Below, piece after piece: positions 1-10,300 of a stretch of 64,000 nucleotides of DNA. The stretch comes from Butyriboletus loyo (lineage: Eukaryota; Basidiomycota; Agaricomycetes; Boletales; Boletaceae): contig JBBPSI010000124.1 in the NCBI GenBank assembly GCA_038093515.1, forward strand, positions 1-64,000, read 5' to 3'. Below the pieces are notes generated by a model. It was not told where the DNA came from. It was given only the letters and a program-made list of their open reading frames with translations, and searched no databases. The position numbers were made by a program, and so were the translations under genes. The first letter of the stretch is position 1, and each line of letters opens with the position of its first letter.

Positions 1-94
1 CTTATTGCGTCGGAGCGTATGTACTTAGGGCTCTGCCATTGCTGCTTTAGGGTCAACGTTTGTTCCTGACAAACCTGAACCATTTCGGTTTTCC

Positions 95-1306
95 GTGTCA
101 CCTTCACGCAGCGCGTCGCCAAATCAAACCCAGGGCATTAGCAATATCCAAACGCCTCGTAAAACCCTCTCCAGGAATCCTAATGGCGTGTACCGATGGC
201 AGGGTGCAGGCAGTTCGCGTCCCCGCAATCGCTACCAGTCCCCTGGTTTTACACCTCGTCCGCAGCAACATCGAATTAAGTTGTCACCTCCTAAGACTCC
301 GCCGACAACTGACACGAAGCGGCGGCGTGTGGGTGATGAGGCTGAATCTTCGACACCTCAAAAGCCGATGGTGCCCTCAACCTCGACTGCTAGTTTCCCA
401 AGTTCAATGCCGGAATCTCCCATCCCACCTTCGCATCACGCCACCGGACCTTCTGTGACATTTTTGAACGGTAAAACCGCTGTTTCTGCCACGCTCGCTC
501 CCGCACCGCCGGTCACGCCTTCGAAGGGGAATGGTATACAACCTCGCATTCGCACAGGTGGGCTACCCATGAAGCCCACCACACCGGCCATCCCATCTCC
601 CTTACGGCAGACATGGAAGGAGAGCGATTCACCACCACAGGCTTATCCGCCTTTCCGACCCACCCGGGCGGCTGATTTTATGACTGAGCTCATCAAGGAG
701 GTGACTCCTGCGAAGAAGCCAGATGTCTCCAATCCGTACCAGACTGCTAGTCCTGTAAAGCCTCCAGCACCAGTGAGGAAGCCTGTGGTGAAGCGACCCA
801 AATTCACTGCCAAGCCTGCTGAGAAGCCATGGGAACAGGAACCGGAGATATCTGCGCAAGCTATTATAGAAGCTACTGTCCCCAAGGTGGGTCGTCCCCC
901 GATGAACCCAGCTGGTTGTCTCATGTTAGTTTCACAGGGTACCAAACGCTCGAGACCACCACCGGAAATGGAAAAGCCGACTCGTGGGGAAGAAGTCTCA
1001 GTCAACGAACCTTTCGCTTCTGCACACAACGGCTCCACACATATAATCCGCTCTGTTCCTAATGTTGTGGAGACAATCACCCTCCTGGAGGATGAAGAAA
1101 GCCCTTCCAAGCGCCGCAAAATCCCGCCTGCCAGATCGTTGCCTAAGGTCCAAGAAACCGATGAGACCAGTGCTTCCAGAGCAATCATACGCCCAGCGGA
1201 AATTATCGAGCCTGCCGACGACACTGCCGCATGCTTCAATGAAGATGAAGAAAAGCTGCCCGTCGCAGCAACCAAGGTGGCCGAAGAATGGCCAAAGGAT
1301 TTTTAG
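95..1306 (+). CDS. Retrotransposon A ORF1, Pro/Ser/Lys-rich, gag position
   Basis: This frame sits where gag is expected but has no recognisable gag domain and no CCHC knuckle. It is rich in Pro, Ser, Thr and basic residues, with nuclear-signal-like patches such as KRRR. The frame is open from about position 29 (after a TAG at 26-28). The first in-frame ATG is only at 368, so translation must start in an upstream exon or ORF outside the window, at a non-AUG codon, or at 368. It ends in TAG at 1304-1306, overlapping pol by 19 nt in the -1 relation. It could be the C-terminal part of a longer gag or an accessory ORF. Confidence 0.55.
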   Translation: MSPSRSASPNQTQGISNIQTPRKTLSRNPNGVYRWQGAGSSRPRNRYQSPGFTPRPQQHRIKLSPPKTPPTTDTKRRRVGDEAESSTPQKPMVPSTSTASFPSSMPESPIPPSHHATGPSVTFLNGKTAVSATLAPAPPVTPSKGNGIQPRIRTGGLPMKPTTPAIPSPLRQTWKESDSPPQAYPPFRPTRAADFMTELIKEVTPAKKPDVSNPYQTASPVKPPAPVRKPVVKRPKFTAKPAEKPWEQEPEISAQAIIEATVPKVGRPPMNPAGCLMLVSQGTKRSRPPPEMEKPTRGEEVSVNEPFASAHNGSTHIIRSVPNVVETITLLEDEESPSKRRKIPPARSLPKVQETDETSASRAIIRPAEIIEPADDTAACFNEDEEKLPVAATKVAEEWPKDF

Positions 1307-4300
1307 AAAGGAGGGAAGTTTCGACGTCTTCGCCTCCTCATGTAATCGCCCCTGTAGTTTTATCAAACCCAAATGCGCAATCAATTCGAGTCCCTGTGTC
1401 ATTATTCGCGCATGAAGGGGGTCAAATCGTCGACACATTCGCCCTGGTGGACAGCGGCGCAAGCGGATGTTTCATAGATCGCGATCTAGTGAAACGAAAG
1501 AAACTGCCGATGGAACGGCTACCCAAGCCACTTAGTGCCCAAAACGTGGACGGGTCAAACAACCAAGGAGGAGTCATCCGATACAAAGTCACCGTCTCCA
1601 TCAGGATTGGAGAAACCGAGGAGGAACGGAGTTTCCTAGTCCTCAACATAGGAAAAGAAAACATGATCCTGGGACTACCGTGGTTACGAGAAGCCAACCC
1701 GGTAATAGATTGGGCCACTGGCCATATCGATCTCCCAGATCAAATCAAGAAGCCCCGACACGACTCCCCTCGGGCAATCGCTCAACGGTACCTGGTACGG
1801 TACCTTGACTTGGACCCAGACTCCAAGATCGCCAAGCTCTGGAAGAAGCGAGTAGACGCTTCAGCAAGGGAAGCTTACCCTATTCGAAAAGCAACCATCG
1901 CGACTGAGATCGCCGCCCAAGCCGTCAAGGAGAAAGCAGTTCTCCCTACCCCGTTCACGTCCTTCGCGGACGTTTTTGACAAGAAGAACACTGAGGAACT
2001 ACCCCCGTCCCGATCTTTCGACCACGCTATCGACCTCGACAAAGACTTTGTTCCGAAAGTCGCCAAGGTCTACCCCTTGAACCCGAAAGAATCGGAAGCC
2101 TGCAAAGCTTTCGTCGAGGAACACCTCAAGTCGGGAAAGATCACTCCCTCCAAGTCTCCTCAGGCAGCCCCTTTCTTCTTCGTATCCAAGAAGGATGGCT
2201 CGCTACGCCCCTGCCAGGACTACAGGTATCTGAACTCCCATACGGTCAAAAACGCCTATCCCCTCCCTCTCATCTCCGACCTCGTCGATCGCCTCAAGGG
2301 ATCGAAAATCTTCACCAAGATGGACATCCGCTGGGGATATAACAACGTCCTCATCAAGCCGAACGACCGCTGGAAGGCGGCCTTCATCACCCCTCAAGGG
2401 CTGTTCGAACCCACCGTGATGTTCTTTGGACTTTGCAACTCCCCCGCCACGTTCCAAGCGTTGATGGACCACATCTTCGGTGACCTCATGGCAGAAGGCT
2501 GGCTGATCATTTACATGGACGACCTTCTTATCCATTCTGCCACCTCTGCAGAACACGAGGCCCGTACGATCCGCGTCCTGGAAAGGCTCAGAGAGCACAA
2601 GCTATTCCTCAAACTGGAGAAATGTTCGTTCGACGCTGAGGAAGTCGAATACCTCGGAATGATGGTCCGAGAAGGGCAGGTCAAGATGGACCCCACCAAG
2701 TTGAAAGCCATTCGCGAATGGAACCCCCCGACCTCAGTGAAGGCAGTCAGGTCCTTCATTGGGTTCTGCAATTTCTACAGGAGATTTATTCAGGACTTCT
2801 CCCACATCGCAAAACCCCTTCACGATCTGACCAAGAAGAACTCCCCCTGGGCCTGGACCCCGGCTTGCGAACAGGCGTTCCAAGCAATCAAACAGTCGTT
2901 CTTGAGGCAACCTGTCCTCTCCATGCCCGATGTCACGAAGCCGTTTGCCGTCATGACGGACGCCTCCCTCACTGCTACTGGAGCAGTACTCATGCAAAAG
3001 GATGTCAATGGCGACCTGCATCCTTGTGCCTACCTGTCAAAGACGCTCTCGCCCGCAGAGCGCAACTACGATATCTATGATCGCGAGTTGCTCGCGGTCA
3101 TCCACGCATTAGAAGAATGGCGACACTACCTGCGAGGTACTGGTCATCAGGTGGAGATTCTCACCGACCACAAGAATCTCACGTACTTCCGACAACCCAA
3201 CAAGTTGTCTCGCCGGCAAGCACGCTGGCTCATGTTCCTGCAGGACTTCGACCTGCACTTCCATCACATCCCGGGTACTCAGATGGGCCCTGCCGATGCC
3301 TTATCCCGCCGCGACGACGTTGACACTTCCGCCGACAACCAGGAAGTCACCCTCCTCCCAGAAAACCTCTTCGCTCGCAAGATCGACGTCGCCCTCGCCG
3401 AAAAGATTGCCGCCTCCACCCCCAGTGACCCAATGATCAAGCGGTGCATGCAGGCTCTTTACGAAGACTCCCCGCTCTTTCCCAAAATGAATGCTGGTGA
3501 TTGGGACTTCGACGGAAAGGAATTATATTTCCGAAAGAAACGGTATATCCCCGAGGCTGCACGTGTCGACCTCATCCGATCCCTACACGAAAGCCCCGCT
3601 GGTGGTCACGGTGGCATATTCCGCACCCAGAACCTGGTGCAACGGGATTATTGGTGGCCAGGCATGGCTAATTTGGTCCGCCGCTTCGTCTCTGGCTGCG
3701 CTGTATGTCAGGCGCATAAGGTTAATACTCATCCCACCGTGCCCCCTCTCACTCCTCTGGCCAGCGTGGCCTCTCGTCCCTTCGAACAGGTCTCGGTCGA
3801 CCTCATCACCGGTCTTCCTCCCTCTTTGGGTTATGATTCTGTCATGGTCGTGGTAGACCATGGGCTTACGAAGGGGGTAATTTATTCCCCTTGCAACAAG
3901 GACATCGACGCGGCAGGAGTTGCCAAGTTATTTTTCAAAACCGTCTTCCTCCGCTTCGGCCTACACTCCCGCTGCATCTCGGACAGAGGTCCTCAGTTCG
4001 CATCCGCCTTCGCTAGAGAACTCGCGAGACTCCTCGACTACGATCTCGCCCTCTCCTCCGCCTACCACCCCCAGACTGACGGTGAAACCGAACGAGTCAA
4101 CCAGGAATTGGAGACTTACCTACGGATCTTCTGTGATGGTCACCCGGAACGATGGGCCGAACTCCTCCCCATGGCCGAGTTTTCCCACAACTCCATGACC
4201 CACTCGTCAACCAACGTGACGCCCTTCTCCCTGATGGTCGGGTATGAGCCGAGGTCTTATCCTCCAATCGGAAAGACGTTCCTCCCCGCCCTCGAGTCCA

Positions 4301-4848
4301 GACTCTCGGAACTCACGGGAGCCCGAACGGAGGCTTTAGAAGCCCACGAGAAGGCACGGCGATTGATGAAGGAACGGATCTCGTCCAAGTTCCGTCCATG
4401 GAAGACTGGCGATAAGGTTTGGCTAGAAGGACGCAACCTGAGACTCAGGTACCCGTCGAAGAAGCTCGCCCCTAGACGGGAAGGACCGTTCGAAATCGCA
4501 CAGGTTATCTCCCCTGTGGCGTACAGGCTCCGACTACCACCGACCTGGAAGATCCATGACGTCTTCCACGCGTCCCTCCTAACTCCTTATCGCGAAACTG
4601 CGGAACATGGTCCGAATTTCACAAACCCTCCTCCGGAAGAAATAGACGGAGATGAAGAGTACGAGATCGATCGGATCTTGTCCCATCGCGGCTCGAAGGG
4701 ACGCCGTCAATTCCTTGTGTCCTGGAAAGGATATTCCGCAGCAGAGAACACCTGGGAACCAAACGGGAACCTGGTCCATGCGCAGGCCTTGCTCAAGGCT
4801 TATAAACTGCGCCACCCCAAGGACTTTCCCTCCCCATCTTCGCAGTAA
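1288..4848 (+). CDS. Retrotransposon A Pol polyprotein (PR-RT-RH-IN-chromodomain)
   Basis: This 1186-codon polyprotein copies element RNA into DNA and inserts it. Visible in order: aspartic protease (VDSGASG, about residue 55); reverse transcriptase with YMDD (about 409); RNase H starting TDAS (about 557); an integrase HHCC zinc-binding domain (about 768-810) and catalytic D, D and E near VDLIT, SDRG and TDGETERVNQE (about 838, 898, 935); and a C-terminal chromodomain (about 1121-1168) with WKGY and NTWEP. The integrase segment usually written VDRxTK reads VDHGLTK here. The ATG at 1288 lies 16 nt before the ORF1 stop. Expression is probably by -1 frameshift at the T run before that stop, or by reinitiation. 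The frame has no lesions. Confidence 0.95.
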   Translation: MAKGFLERREVSTSSPPHVIAPVVLSNPNAQSIRVPVSLFAHEGGQIVDTFALVDSGASGCFIDRDLVKRKKLPMERLPKPLSAQNVDGSNNQGGVIRYKVTVSIRIGETEEERSFLVLNIGKENMILGLPWLREANPVIDWATGHIDLPDQIKKPRHDSPRAIAQRYLVRYLDLDPDSKIAKLWKKRVDASAREAYPIRKATIATEIAAQAVKEKAVLPTPFTSFADVFDKKNTEELPPSRSFDHAIDLDKDFVPKVAKVYPLNPKESEACKAFVEEHLKSGKITPSKSPQAAPFFFVSKKDGSLRPCQDYRYLNSHTVKNAYPLPLISDLVDRLKGSKIFTKMDIRWGYNNVLIKPNDRWKAAFITPQGLFEPTVMFFGLCNSPATFQALMDHIFGDLMAEGWLIIYMDDLLIHSATSAEHEARTIRVLERLREHKLFLKLEKCSFDAEEVEYLGMMVREGQVKMDPTKLKAIREWNPPTSVKAVRSFIGFCNFYRRFIQDFSHIAKPLHDLTKKNSPWAWTPACEQAFQAIKQSFLRQPVLSMPDVTKPFAVMTDASLTATGAVLMQKDVNGDLHPCAYLSKTLSPAERNYDIYDRELLAVIHALEEWRHYLRGTGHQVEILTDHKNLTYFRQPNKLSRRQARWLMFLQDFDLHFHHIPGTQMGPADALSRRDDVDTSADNQEVTLLPENLFARKIDVALAEKIAASTPSDPMIKRCMQALYEDSPLFPKMNAGDWDFDGKELYFRKKRYIPEAARVDLIRSLHESPAGGHGGIFRTQNLVQRDYWWPGMANLVRRFVSGCAVCQAHKVNTHPTVPPLTPLASVASRPFEQVSVDLITGLPPSLGYDSVMVVVDHGLTKGVIYSPCNKDIDAAGVAKLFFKTVFLRFGLHSRCISDRGPQFASAFARELARLLDYDLALSSAYHPQTDGETERVNQELETYLRIFCDGHPERWAELLPMAEFSHNSMTHSSTNVTPFSLMVGYEPRSYPPIGKTFLPALESRLSELTGARTEALEAHEKARRLMKERISSKFRPWKTGDKVWLEGRNLRLRYPSKKLAPRREGPFEIAQVISPVAYRLRLPPTWKIHDVFHASLLTPYRETAEHGPNFTNPPPEEIDGDEEYEIDRILSHRGSKGRRQFLVSWKGYSAAENTWEPNGNLVHAQALLKAYKLRHPKDFPSPSSQ

Positions 4849-4857
4849 CACTCGAAA

Positions 4858-6129
4858 ATGTCCATCTCCCCAGTCGAAAACAACGCCTCTTCCGCTGCCA
4901 ACGACAACAATGAGAACCTCCCTCTTCCGCCGCAACCCCCCGTCCGCTCTTCGCGCCTTCCAGTGTCCTCCCGCCGCGTACTGTACGCCGCTGTTCTAGA
5001 AAATCCCGTCGCCACCTACGCCTTGGAGCAGCGTATGGACTTTACCGGAGACTATGTCCTCCGCACACTCGCTTCCCTCTACCGCTCCTACGCCCTCGCC
5101 CGCACCGTCCACACCCGTCTGTGCCCAGACAACCAGCCACCCGTCTATGCCGCCGCCCTTGAGTCCTCCTTGATGGAGGCTAGGGGCTACACCCTCGATA
5201 TCCTCCACGCCGAAGGATTCGGTTATGTGGTTGACCAACTCCTGCCAGGTATTCTGGCCCCAGTCCTTCGTCCCATCCTCATCGCGCTTGCTCCTAGAGA
5301 GCGGCAATTTTACCTTCACTCCGCCGACCGCATCGGCTACCTCCGTCCCATGGCTCGCGGCCCCAATCCAGTGCCTCGTCCTCCCCCGGCAAGATCTCCT
5401 TCGCCTGTACCTGTTCCAGCGCCATCCGTCCGAAACTCTCCTGCAACCACGTTGGTAGCAGACTCGTCTCGCGAGACAACAGGAGAGTCCCTGGAGTCCT
5501 TTCGGACCGACGTCGACGAGCCCCAGGTCGCTCGTCGACACTCCCCCCTACCGCCTCGTACAGTGCGTCGCCAACCTCGCCAGGCGCTACTCCAGGCCGG
5601 AGCTATCCCTGGATCTGTCACCCTTACCGCCGCAGGACGAAGAATCGCCAACAGAGCCGTCCGCTCCGTCACCCCCCAACCGTCTACCCGACGAGGCACG
5701 CCCGCCATCCAGCTCATCCCTCACGTCACCACCCCCACCGCTACAGCTGGTAGTTCTAACGACTCTTCGTACGGACCCCCGCCTCCCTACCTCCCCGGTC
5801 GGGGCACTCGTAATTCCCCTATCATCGTCGACGACCGATCACCTGACCCCAGCACGAGCTCTGCTCGACCTCGCCTCGTCCGCCCGCAGCTCTGCTTTGA
5901 GTGCGGGACCGCCGGTCACTTTCGCAGGGAATGCCCCAACTACGCCTGCCCCTTCTGTCATCGGATCGCCCCTGGTCATATACAGGAGTTTTGTCCAGAG
6001 CGTATCTGCGGCCTATGTGGAGCCGTTGGCCATATCGTCGCCAACTGCACGTTCCGGGACGACGCGTGGGCGGACCTCCCTGCCGACGATCCTTACGACT
6101 ACGACTTCAACGAGGGAGCGTCTCAATGA
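4858..6129 (+). CDS. Retrotransposon A third ORF after pol, three zinc knuckles
   Basis: This ORF of 423 codons starts with ATG 10 nt after the pol stop and ends 51 nt before the 3' LTR, so it belongs to the element. Its C-terminal third (about residues 345-395) carries three Cys/His knuckles: CFECGTAGHFRREC (CX2CX4HX4C), CPFCHRIAPGHIQEFC (CX2CX6HX4C) and CGLCGAVGHIVANC. Such knuckles normally sit in Gag and bind nucleic acid. The N-terminal 150 residues are helical-looking, without a family I recognise; the middle is Pro/Arg/Ser-rich. A Gag-like nucleocapsid placed after pol, with none visible before it, is unusual. It may be a displaced gag or a captured host zinc-knuckle gene. Translation would need reinitiation or a separate RNA. 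Confidence 0.75.
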   Translation: MSISPVENNASSAANDNNENLPLPPQPPVRSSRLPVSSRRVLYAAVLENPVATYALEQRMDFTGDYVLRTLASLYRSYALARTVHTRLCPDNQPPVYAAALESSLMEARGYTLDILHAEGFGYVVDQLLPGILAPVLRPILIALAPRERQFYLHSADRIGYLRPMARGPNPVPRPPPARSPSPVPVPAPSVRNSPATTLVADSSRETTGESLESFRTDVDEPQVARRHSPLPPRTVRRQPRQALLQAGAIPGSVTLTAAGRRIANRAVRSVTPQPSTRRGTPAIQLIPHVTTPTATAGSSNDSSYGPPPPYLPGRGTRNSPIIVDDRSPDPSTSSARPRLVRPQLCFECGTAGHFRRECPNYACPFCHRIAPGHIQEFCPERICGLCGAVGHIVANCTFRDDAWADLPADDPYDYDFNEGASQ

Positions 6130-6180
6130 AGGGAGTTTTCAAGTTGTGGAGTCGGAGTCTCCACCATGGGAAGGGGGTAA

Positions 6181-6604
6181 TGTTACGGTAGTGGTATACT
6201 TTTTCCATCCACTACCACTTGGACTACTTCATTCGCCTAGCTTACAGCTAGTTCCCTTTGAACGGTACCAACCGTTCTAGCTTAGTCATCACTTCCCGCG
6301 CACGGACGCACTTTCCCTCACACTCCGGAATCTTCTGGAATGTTCCTTCCGTATTTGTACTTTCCTTCTCGCGTCTCGATTAGGAACACGGTCTGTGCGC
6401 AGACCCCAGTAGTATAAAGGCTCAGCCTTTCCACCATGTACTTTATCTAGTTCTACGCAGCCTACTGCTAGCAATTAGTATCATTCCAGACTCTTAGTGT
6501 GCGCACTAAGACATAGTCTGAGACTTACCCAGAATCGTCTTCCGAGTCTTGAGGCCACTCCAGAGTGCCTCCTCGCTGTTCAATTGTTAGCGCCCAGCGT
6601 AACA
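6181..6604 (+). repeat. 3' LTR of retrotransposon A (424 bp)
   Basis: The LTR starts immediately after the purine tract and TAA with TGTTAC and ends with GTAACA, a perfect 6-bp inverted terminal repeat with the standard TG...CA ends. A TATA-like box (TATAAAG, 6413-6419) gives a plausible promoter. The next bases, AGCAC, are the expected target-site duplication; its partner would be outside the window. The 3' end is further fixed because the downstream sequence immediately resumes the gag frame of element B. Confidence 0.9.
6413..6419 (+). promoter_or_regulatory. TATA-like box in LTR A
   Basis: TATAAAG lies mid-LTR, where an RNA polymerase II core promoter of an LTR element is expected. The call rests on position and match only. 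Confidence 0.5.
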
Positions 6605-7341
6605 AGCACATTGATGAACACGGCGTGTCAGTCGCCTGGACCTGGGGACTCTTCGTCCACGAGCTCAAGGCCCAGTTCATGCCGACGATGCTGAAACGTC
6701 AAGCGGAGGCCGACTTACGGAAGCTGAAGCAGGACAAAGGATCGGTTGAAGATTTCTTCACCAAACTAGATACTCTGGCGATTCAGGCCGGATACTCAGA
6801 CAGGGATCGCCACTCCATGGCACCCTTCATCAACGCCATCATCCGCGATGGTATCAACAATGAAATCGTCGAATTCGTCGAAAGGTCTCAGCCGGCCCTT
6901 TTGGACACATACGACAACGAGAAATGGAAGACGGCGTTGATTAGAGCCGAGACCACGCTAGCGGAGATTAACAGAAGGAAAGGATCGAAGCCTAAATGGT
7001 TCTCGTCCTACCCTTCTATGTCACAGAACCCCAACACGCCAAAGCCTGCATTTGCAGCTTCGAAAGATCAAACACGCCCTCAAGTGGCTGAAAAGAAGGA
7101 ATCGACTACCAGTGGGACAACAAGTATCACGTACGGTGGTCAGGGTCAGGCGATGGATCTGACGAGAGCAAGGGCCCAGGGGCTATGCTTTAAGTGTGGC
7201 GAAAGAGGCCACCTTGCGCGTGACTGTAAGAACCCTAAGATGTTCCAAACCCGAAAGGTGGAACACGAGGATCAGATAATCGAAATTCTCGAAAAGATTG
7301 AATTGGGCGTCCCTAAAGGGGATTTTCCTAATCTTCAGTGA
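6605..7341 (+). pseudogene. Retrotransposon B gag, N-terminal part separated by insertion of element A
   Basis: The frame resumes at the first base after LTR A and runs to the TGA at 7339-7341. It matches the C-terminal half of a Ty3/gypsy Gag: a helical capsid-like stretch (FVHELKAQF onward) followed by one zinc knuckle, CFKCGERGHLARDC, at about 7186-7227. The open frame seen up to 6565 inside the LTR is accidental. The missing N-terminal half should be found upstream of the 5' LTR of element A. The end overlaps pol in the -1 relation. Confidence 0.85.
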
Positions 7342-10300
7342 GACCTAGTCTCGACTTGCTGAAGAAGAATGTTAGTACCTCATGTTCCACATTTGAAAAT
7401 AAATATAATTGTCTGGAAGTGGAACATGCTAGGGAAAACGAAGAGACACAGGAATCAACGGTGAAGCCCGCGAAAGCTGAGGCGCCCGTTGTGAAAATCC
7501 TGAAAAGGCCTAAAGCAGATCGAGAAATCGAAATGCCGAAAGCCAAAGGTGAGCAGAAGCGGATTTCAAAGTCCGTTTCAGGAGAAACCGAGAGATCAAA
7601 GAAGTGCACCCTCTCCGTGAGTGGCACTACTCGGGCCGGTGAAATACCGGTAGTCACGTCAGAACCTGGCTCTAAGGGTGCATTGCCACAAGAGCAAAAG
7701 AGTCGTGGGGTCCCCCTGACCCCCTCTGCCTCTGTTCCGTCCGGGGAACATGCAATCAAAGAATGCACCCCTAGGGTAAGAAGTAAACGTGGCAATCTCC
7801 GATACTGGTCCTCGGATCAGATGGTGAGAGCGATACGTCATCAGGATTCCCAAATGGTCAAACAGCGGTTAGAAACCTTCGTCGATAAATCCCGTATCAA
7901 AGAGGTTTCAGATTCTCTAGTCGAGGATTTGAAAGCCATGGATGATGACGCCGCATGGGTGACCATAGCCGAGATGCGACAGGAGCGAAAATTTGTTCGA
8001 AGTAATTCAACGAAAAATAGTCTAGAAGTTTTGGTGCAGTTAATCACGACAGACGACAACAGAACATTTGAAGTGACCGCATTAATCGACAGCGGATGCA
8101 CTGGATCTTCGATCAGCTCCGGATTTGTAAAGGCCAAAGGAATCAACACCGTCCCCCTTCCCCGCCCAATATCCGTATATAATGCCGATGGCACCATGAA
8201 TGCCAGCAGAAAGATCACCGACTATGTAATTCTACAAATGAAAGTCGGAGAATACTCCGAGAAAATACTATTCGGAGTAACGGATCTAGGGAAAGCCGAC
8301 TTGTTCATAGGTCACGAGTGGTTAAAGAAACATAATCCTCAGATCGATTGGCAAGAAGGAACGTTGGAATTCGAGTGTGGGACAAATTGCTACCCAGTCC
8401 CGCAATTAATACCGACAGAAGAAGACGATGACGATGACGAACCGATTGAAAATGGTGATAGGATTTTCCAGTTGGATTGCGATTCATATCTCTGCGCCAC
8501 AAAGTCAACAGAATTGGCAGCAGAAGTCGTAGCCAAGAAAAAAGAGAAAACCTTCGAGGAAATTGTGCCTGAACATTATCATGGGTACAAGTCTGTATTT
8601 GACAAGGAGAACTTTGACGAATTACCGCCTAGAAAACCATGGGATCACACCATAGAACTGACCCCAGGCAAACATGTCGTTGATTGCAAAATCTATAATC
8701 TATCTCCTGACGAACAAAAAGAATTGGATGTATTCCTCGAAGAAAATCTACAATCCGGTCAGATCCGACCATCCAAATCCCCCTTCGCTTCGGCGTTCTT
8801 CTTTATAAAGAAGAAAGATGGACGGTTAAGACCCGTACAGGACTATCGGAAATTAAACAATATCACCATCAAAAATCGATACCCGCTCCCATTGATCCAG
8901 GAACTGGTCGACAAGCTAAAAGGAGCGAAATACTTCACGAAGCTGGATGTACGCTGGGGTTATAATAATGTCCGGATAAAAGACGGAGATGAATGGAAGG
9001 CGGCCTTCCGAACGAATCGAGGGTTATACGAACCCCTTGTAATGTTCTTCGGCTTGACCAATTCCCCAGCGACATTTCAGATGATGATGAACACCATATT
9101 CCACGAACTGATAAATAAAGGCAAGGTTGTGGTGTACATCGACGACATCATGATCTTCACAGCGGATTTGGAAGAACATCGTCAGATTGTGAAGGAAGTG
9201 CTAGAAATCCTTCGAAAAAACAACCTTTTCCTAAAACCTTCAAAATGCGAGTTCGAAACAGAAGAAACCGAATATCTCGGACTCATCGTTGGAAAAGGAA
9301 CTGCGAAGATGGACCCGGTTAAAGTGAAAGCGATTGCCGAATGGCTGGTTCCCACCAATAAAAAGGAACTTCAATCGTTTCTGGGTTTCCTCAATTTCTA
9401 TCGCAGATTCATAGAAGGATTTAGCACAAAAGCGAAAGCTCTGACTAAGTTGACTGGAAAAGTTGATTGGCAGTGGCAAGAAGAACAAGAGTCTGCTTTT
9501 CAATCATTAAAAGCAACTCTTATTTCTGCCCCAGTTTTAGCATTAGCAACGGATGACGGCGAATTCAAGGTCGAAGCGGACGCGTCAGGAACAGGCATTG
9601 GAGGAATATTGTCACAAAAGCAAAACGATTTATGGCATCCAGTCGCCTTCTTCTCCCGAACGTGTAACGAAACGGAACGGAATTACAAAATATACGATCT
9701 GGAACTCCTCGCAATAGTAGAATGCTTACGCGAATGGCGCCATTATCTTATGGATGCATGCAAAGAGTTTCTCATCGAATCCGATCATAAAAACCTTACG
9801 TATTTCCGCAAACCACAAGATCTGAATTGTCATCAAGCGCGATGGATGAACGAATTAGCAAATTATCACTTCGTTCTTTCGCATAAGCCAGGAAAGCTAA
9901 ACCGTGCTGATTGTCTGTCCAGGAGGCCAGACCATGAGAGGGGGGTGGACGATAACAAATCGATCACTCTCCTCAAAGATCACCTATTCCGAATGTTCGA
10001 CCTGAATTTCGAACTTTCAAATCGTTCCGTAGTGTTCCCCGAATTTGTAGAAGATAAAACGAGTCTTCTAGCCCCAAAGTCATTCCCTGAATCGATCGAA
10101 AATGAAATCGCCAAATCTCAGAAATACAGGGAAAGGTTTGCTCTAACAGGATTGGAAAAGAAACTAAAAGAGTGGACCGAGACAGAGGGACTCCTACGAT
10201 GGAATGGGATACTCTATGTGCCAAAAAAAAAAGACCTTAGGGAAAGGATTCTTCGCGAACATCACGACACGATAACGGCCGGCCATCCAGGTACTCAAAG

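Larger units (their letters stand above)
1..6604 (+). mobile_element. Ty3/gypsy chromovirus-type LTR retrotransposon A, 5' end outside the window
   Basis: This copy-and-paste retrotransposon reads ORF1, then pol (protease, reverse transcriptase, RNase H, integrase, chromodomain), then a third ORF with zinc knuckles, then a purine-rich tract (about 6168-6177) and the 3' LTR. Protease-RT-RNaseH-integrase order with a C-terminal chromodomain is the Ty3/gypsy chromovirus layout. The 5' LTR and primer-binding site are not in the window. The pol frame is unbroken over 1186 codons, so the copy looks young. The base after the LTR re-enters the gag coding frame of a second element, so A was inserted into B. 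Whether the copy is active cannot be told without its 5' LTR. Confidence 0.9.

Noticed and set aside
643..1275. 210-codon open frame on the minus strand under ORF1
   Set aside because: It shadows the retrotransposon ORF, with composition mirroring it and no recognisable motif.
6565..6604. Start codon for gag of element B inside the LTR
   Set aside because: This frame belongs to LTR A sequence; gag B coding begins only after the LTR end at 6604.
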